This document shows positions 62,364 to 64,000 of a stretch of 64,000 nt of DNA, piece by piece. The notes below the pieces were generated by a model that saw only the letters and a program-made list of their open reading frames with translations, had not been told where the DNA came from and ran no database searches. The DNA lies in contig CAWFBW010000020.1 in assembly GCA_963814165.1 (NCBI GenBank), positions 1 to 64,000 of the forward strand. The letters are read 5' to 3'. The translations under genes were made by a program, and so were the position numbers. This DNA comes from DASRAA01 sp963814165. GTDB lineage: Bacteria > Acidobacteriota > Terriglobia > Terriglobales > Acidobacteriaceae. Numbering within the stretch: position 1 is the stretch's first letter; each line of letters begins with the position of its first letter.

Positions 62364-62595
62364 CGGCGGATCAGCGAAGCGCCGCCTAGTTTCAACTTCA
62401 TGCCCTGCGAGCCGGCCGATTGGAATGCCGGAAACGATTCTGTATCATTTCAATAGTAGTCATCATAAATAATAAGTTCCGTATCGAGACCGGCCCTTCT
62501 AGAAAGCCGTTCATCGGCTGTTCGTTGATTTATGGCCTTCGCCAGATTATGCGGGTTTGGTAAGTCGAACGGCGCACCCCCGGAGGCTCTTGACC
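62364..62595. other. AT-rich spacer upstream of radical SAM gene
   Basis: Contains an AT-rich segment (GTATCATTTCAATAGTAGTC, then ATCATAAATAATAAG, 62442-62477) that is unusual here and may hold the radical SAM promoter, and SD GGAGG at 62582-62586. Confidence 0.45.
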
Positions 62596-63921
62596 GTGCC
62601 GAAACTCCTGATTACCCAGGCAACGGGCTATCGATTTCGAGGTTCCCTTGAACCCTACAAACTAAGAAAGCGGAAGCTGGTAGGGGCGATTATTCCCTAC
62701 CTGGCGGCTCTCGCCCCACAAGACTGGAAGATAACGCTGGTCGATGACGCAACGGAGGAGATCGACTTCAACGCCGACGTCGACGTGGTGGCAATTACAA
62801 TTAGAACTGTCACATCGTTGCGCGGCTATGAGATCGCCGCGAAGTTCAGGCGCAGGGGAATTCCTGTCATCATGGGTGGCCCCCACGCCACGTTCTATTC
62901 CGACGAAGTTGCGGAACACGCCGATGCCGTTTGCATCGGCGAGGCGGAAGAGATTTTTCCCAGAATGCTCGAGGATGCCGCGGCGGGCCGGCTACAGAAG
63001 TATTACCGCCGCGAGACGCCAGCTAGCCTGGCGGGGATGCCGACGCCGCGGTGGGACCTGCTCGACCCGAAGAAATACGTCTTCTACCGGCCGTTTGTCA
63101 TTCAGTACTCGCGCGGGTGCCCGTTCATCTGCGATTTCTGCGCCGAGCGGAGGTTAAACGGCGACTACGGGTATCGGTACCGGCCGGTCGCAGAGGTGGT
63201 GGACGACATCAAGAAGTGTGGGAGCAAACACATCTTCTTCGCGGCCAGCCAGTTTGCCGGCAATGTTGACCATGCCATGGAGCTCATGGAGGCCCTGATC
63301 CCGCTGAAGATCCGCTGGTCCACGCTGTTCTCCGCGCATTATTGCCTCGACCAGAAATTCATGGACCTCGCGCAGAGGTCGGGGCTGCTGCATGTCAACA
63401 TGGGCATCGAGAGCATCAATCAGAAGACGCTGATCACCATGTCGAAGGGCTTCAACAAGACCTCGGAGTACGCCCGCACGATCAGCAACCTGACCAAACG
63501 GGACATCAGTTACTCACTCAACTTCGTATTTGGATCCGACTCAGACGATGAGACGGTGTTTGACGCGACCCTCCATCTACTTGACGACCTCAAGGCAGAG
63601 ACGACCTATTTCAATATCCTGGTCCCGCTGCGAGGGACGTCACTCCACCAGAAATTGAAGGAAGAAGGGCGGCTGATCGACGAGGAGAACATGGAGCGGT
63701 GGCCGGGGCTGTCGTGCCATTTCAAGCCGCTGCGCTTTTCTCCCGACGAGCTGGTCCGGCGCATCACGAAGATCCGGCATGACTTCTACACGACAGGCTC
63801 TGCGATGCGGCGACTGCCGGTGCCTTACAAGCAGTCTCATTTCGCGAGCTGGAACCTGCACTTCCTGCAGAGGAAAGTTGTCAGCCACATCGACTCGATG
63901 AGGGATTTCACCGAGTTCTAG
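62596..63921 (+). CDS. B12-binding-domain radical SAM protein
   Basis: The 441-aa enzyme has an N-terminal cobalamin-binding-like Rossmann region (about 1-120: LLITQATGYRFRGSLEPYK, VDVVAITIRTVTSLRGYEIA, VIMGGPHATFYSDEVAEHA, CIGEAEEIFPRM) and a radical SAM barrel with the [4Fe-4S] motif CPFICDFC (CxxxCxxC) near residue 172, plus GIESINQKTLITMSKGFNK. The cobalamin His (DxHxxG) is not seen, so a structural rather than B12-dependent role is possible. GTG 62596 has SD GGAGG nine bases upstream; TTG 62590 is too close. Members modify lipids, hopanoids or natural products; the substrate here is unknown. Confidence 0.82.
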   Translation: MPKLLITQATGYRFRGSLEPYKLRKRKLVGAIIPYLAALAPQDWKITLVDDATEEIDFNADVDVVAITIRTVTSLRGYEIAAKFRRRGIPVIMGGPHATFYSDEVAEHADAVCIGEAEEIFPRMLEDAAAGRLQKYYRRETPASLAGMPTPRWDLLDPKKYVFYRPFVIQYSRGCPFICDFCAERRLNGDYGYRYRPVAEVVDDIKKCGSKHIFFAASQFAGNVDHAMELMEALIPLKIRWSTLFSAHYCLDQKFMDLAQRSGLLHVNMGIESINQKTLITMSKGFNKTSEYARTISNLTKRDISYSLNFVFGSDSDDETVFDATLHLLDDLKAETTYFNILVPLRGTSLHQKLKEEGRLIDEENMERWPGLSCHFKPLRFSPDELVRRITKIRHDFYTTGSAMRRLPVPYKQSHFASWNLHFLQRKVVSHIDSMRDFTEF

Positions 63922-63963
63922 CGGCGAATCAAAAATGAAGGCCCGGAGCGGCACGGCTAAAGA

Positions 63964-64000
63964 GGCTGCTGAAAAAGTCTGAAGAGACTACGCCTCGCGG
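63964..64000 (+). repeat. MITE-like element, third copy, cut by window end
   Basis: GGCTGCTGAAAAAGTCTGAA followed by GAGACTACGCCTCGCGG matches the start of the 48775 copy (GGCTGCGGAAAACGTCCGAA ... ACGCCTCGCGG). The rest lies beyond the window. Confidence 0.65.

Noticed and set aside
62596..63921. Assignment of the radical SAM protein as HpnJ
   Set aside because: The N-terminal text and motif spacing do not match what I remember of HpnJ, so only the family is given.

Overview
The window reads as a high-GC chromosome segment from an acidobacterium, most likely class Terriglobia. This is inferred from protein content, not from a marker phylogeny. The pointers are an ADOP-type duplicated permease, FecR-like and VWFA-type secreted proteins, carboxypeptidase-regulatory-like repeats, PEP-CTERM proteins, a FHA-GAF-sigma54 activator, a hopanoid-type glycosyltransferase, and intergenic DNA packed with palindromic repeats. 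No rRNA, tRNA or CRISPR array was recognised.

Layout. 0.4-4.6 kb: a nucleotide-sugar pair (SDR dehydratase plus NeuC-like epimerase) followed by a frameshifted sigma54 activator. 4.6-10.9 kb: accessory DNA with a MITE-like element, a TIR-domain gene in ruins, an intact OLD-like ATPase/TOPRIM gene (candidate phage defence), a duplicated 224-bp non-coding unit ending in a terminator, a 52-aa membrane peptide and an IS481-family element. 10.9-16 kb: a Cys-rich protein, a broken peptidase M28-like/VWFA fusion and a FecR-like protein. 16-23.5 kb: sugar-binding lipoprotein, GlsB-like protein, the operon circularly permuted ATP-grasp/alpha-E/transglutaminase, and gdhA. 23.7-31 kb: a winged-helix/TPR regulator, secreted proteins, a GNAT protein, then two more IS481 copies in inverted orientation around an IS200-like (Y1) transposase relic. 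31-45 kb: hydrolase, M48 protease, small membrane and secreted proteins, glnS, PEP-CTERM protein, cupin, metallo-beta-lactamase, folD, Trm112-like protein, a SRPBCC/ArsR pair with visible operators, and an aldo/keto reductase. 45-64 kb: ADOP permease, two TonB-C proteins, typA, two PEP-CTERM proteins, large secreted proteins, three MacB-like permeases (the last two share a nearly identical 3' third), HpnI-like glycosyltransferase and a B12-binding radical SAM protein.

Two points colour everything else. First, single-base frameshifts occur in many otherwise normal genes, including three in glnS and one in folD. This looks like uncorrected indel error in the assembly, so most split genes here should be read as intact in the organism. 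Second, the intergenic DNA carries several repeat families whose flanks are conserved while the hairpin stems differ between copies with base pairing kept. One of these is a 124-132 bp element with GGCTGCGGAAAA-type terminal inverted repeats.
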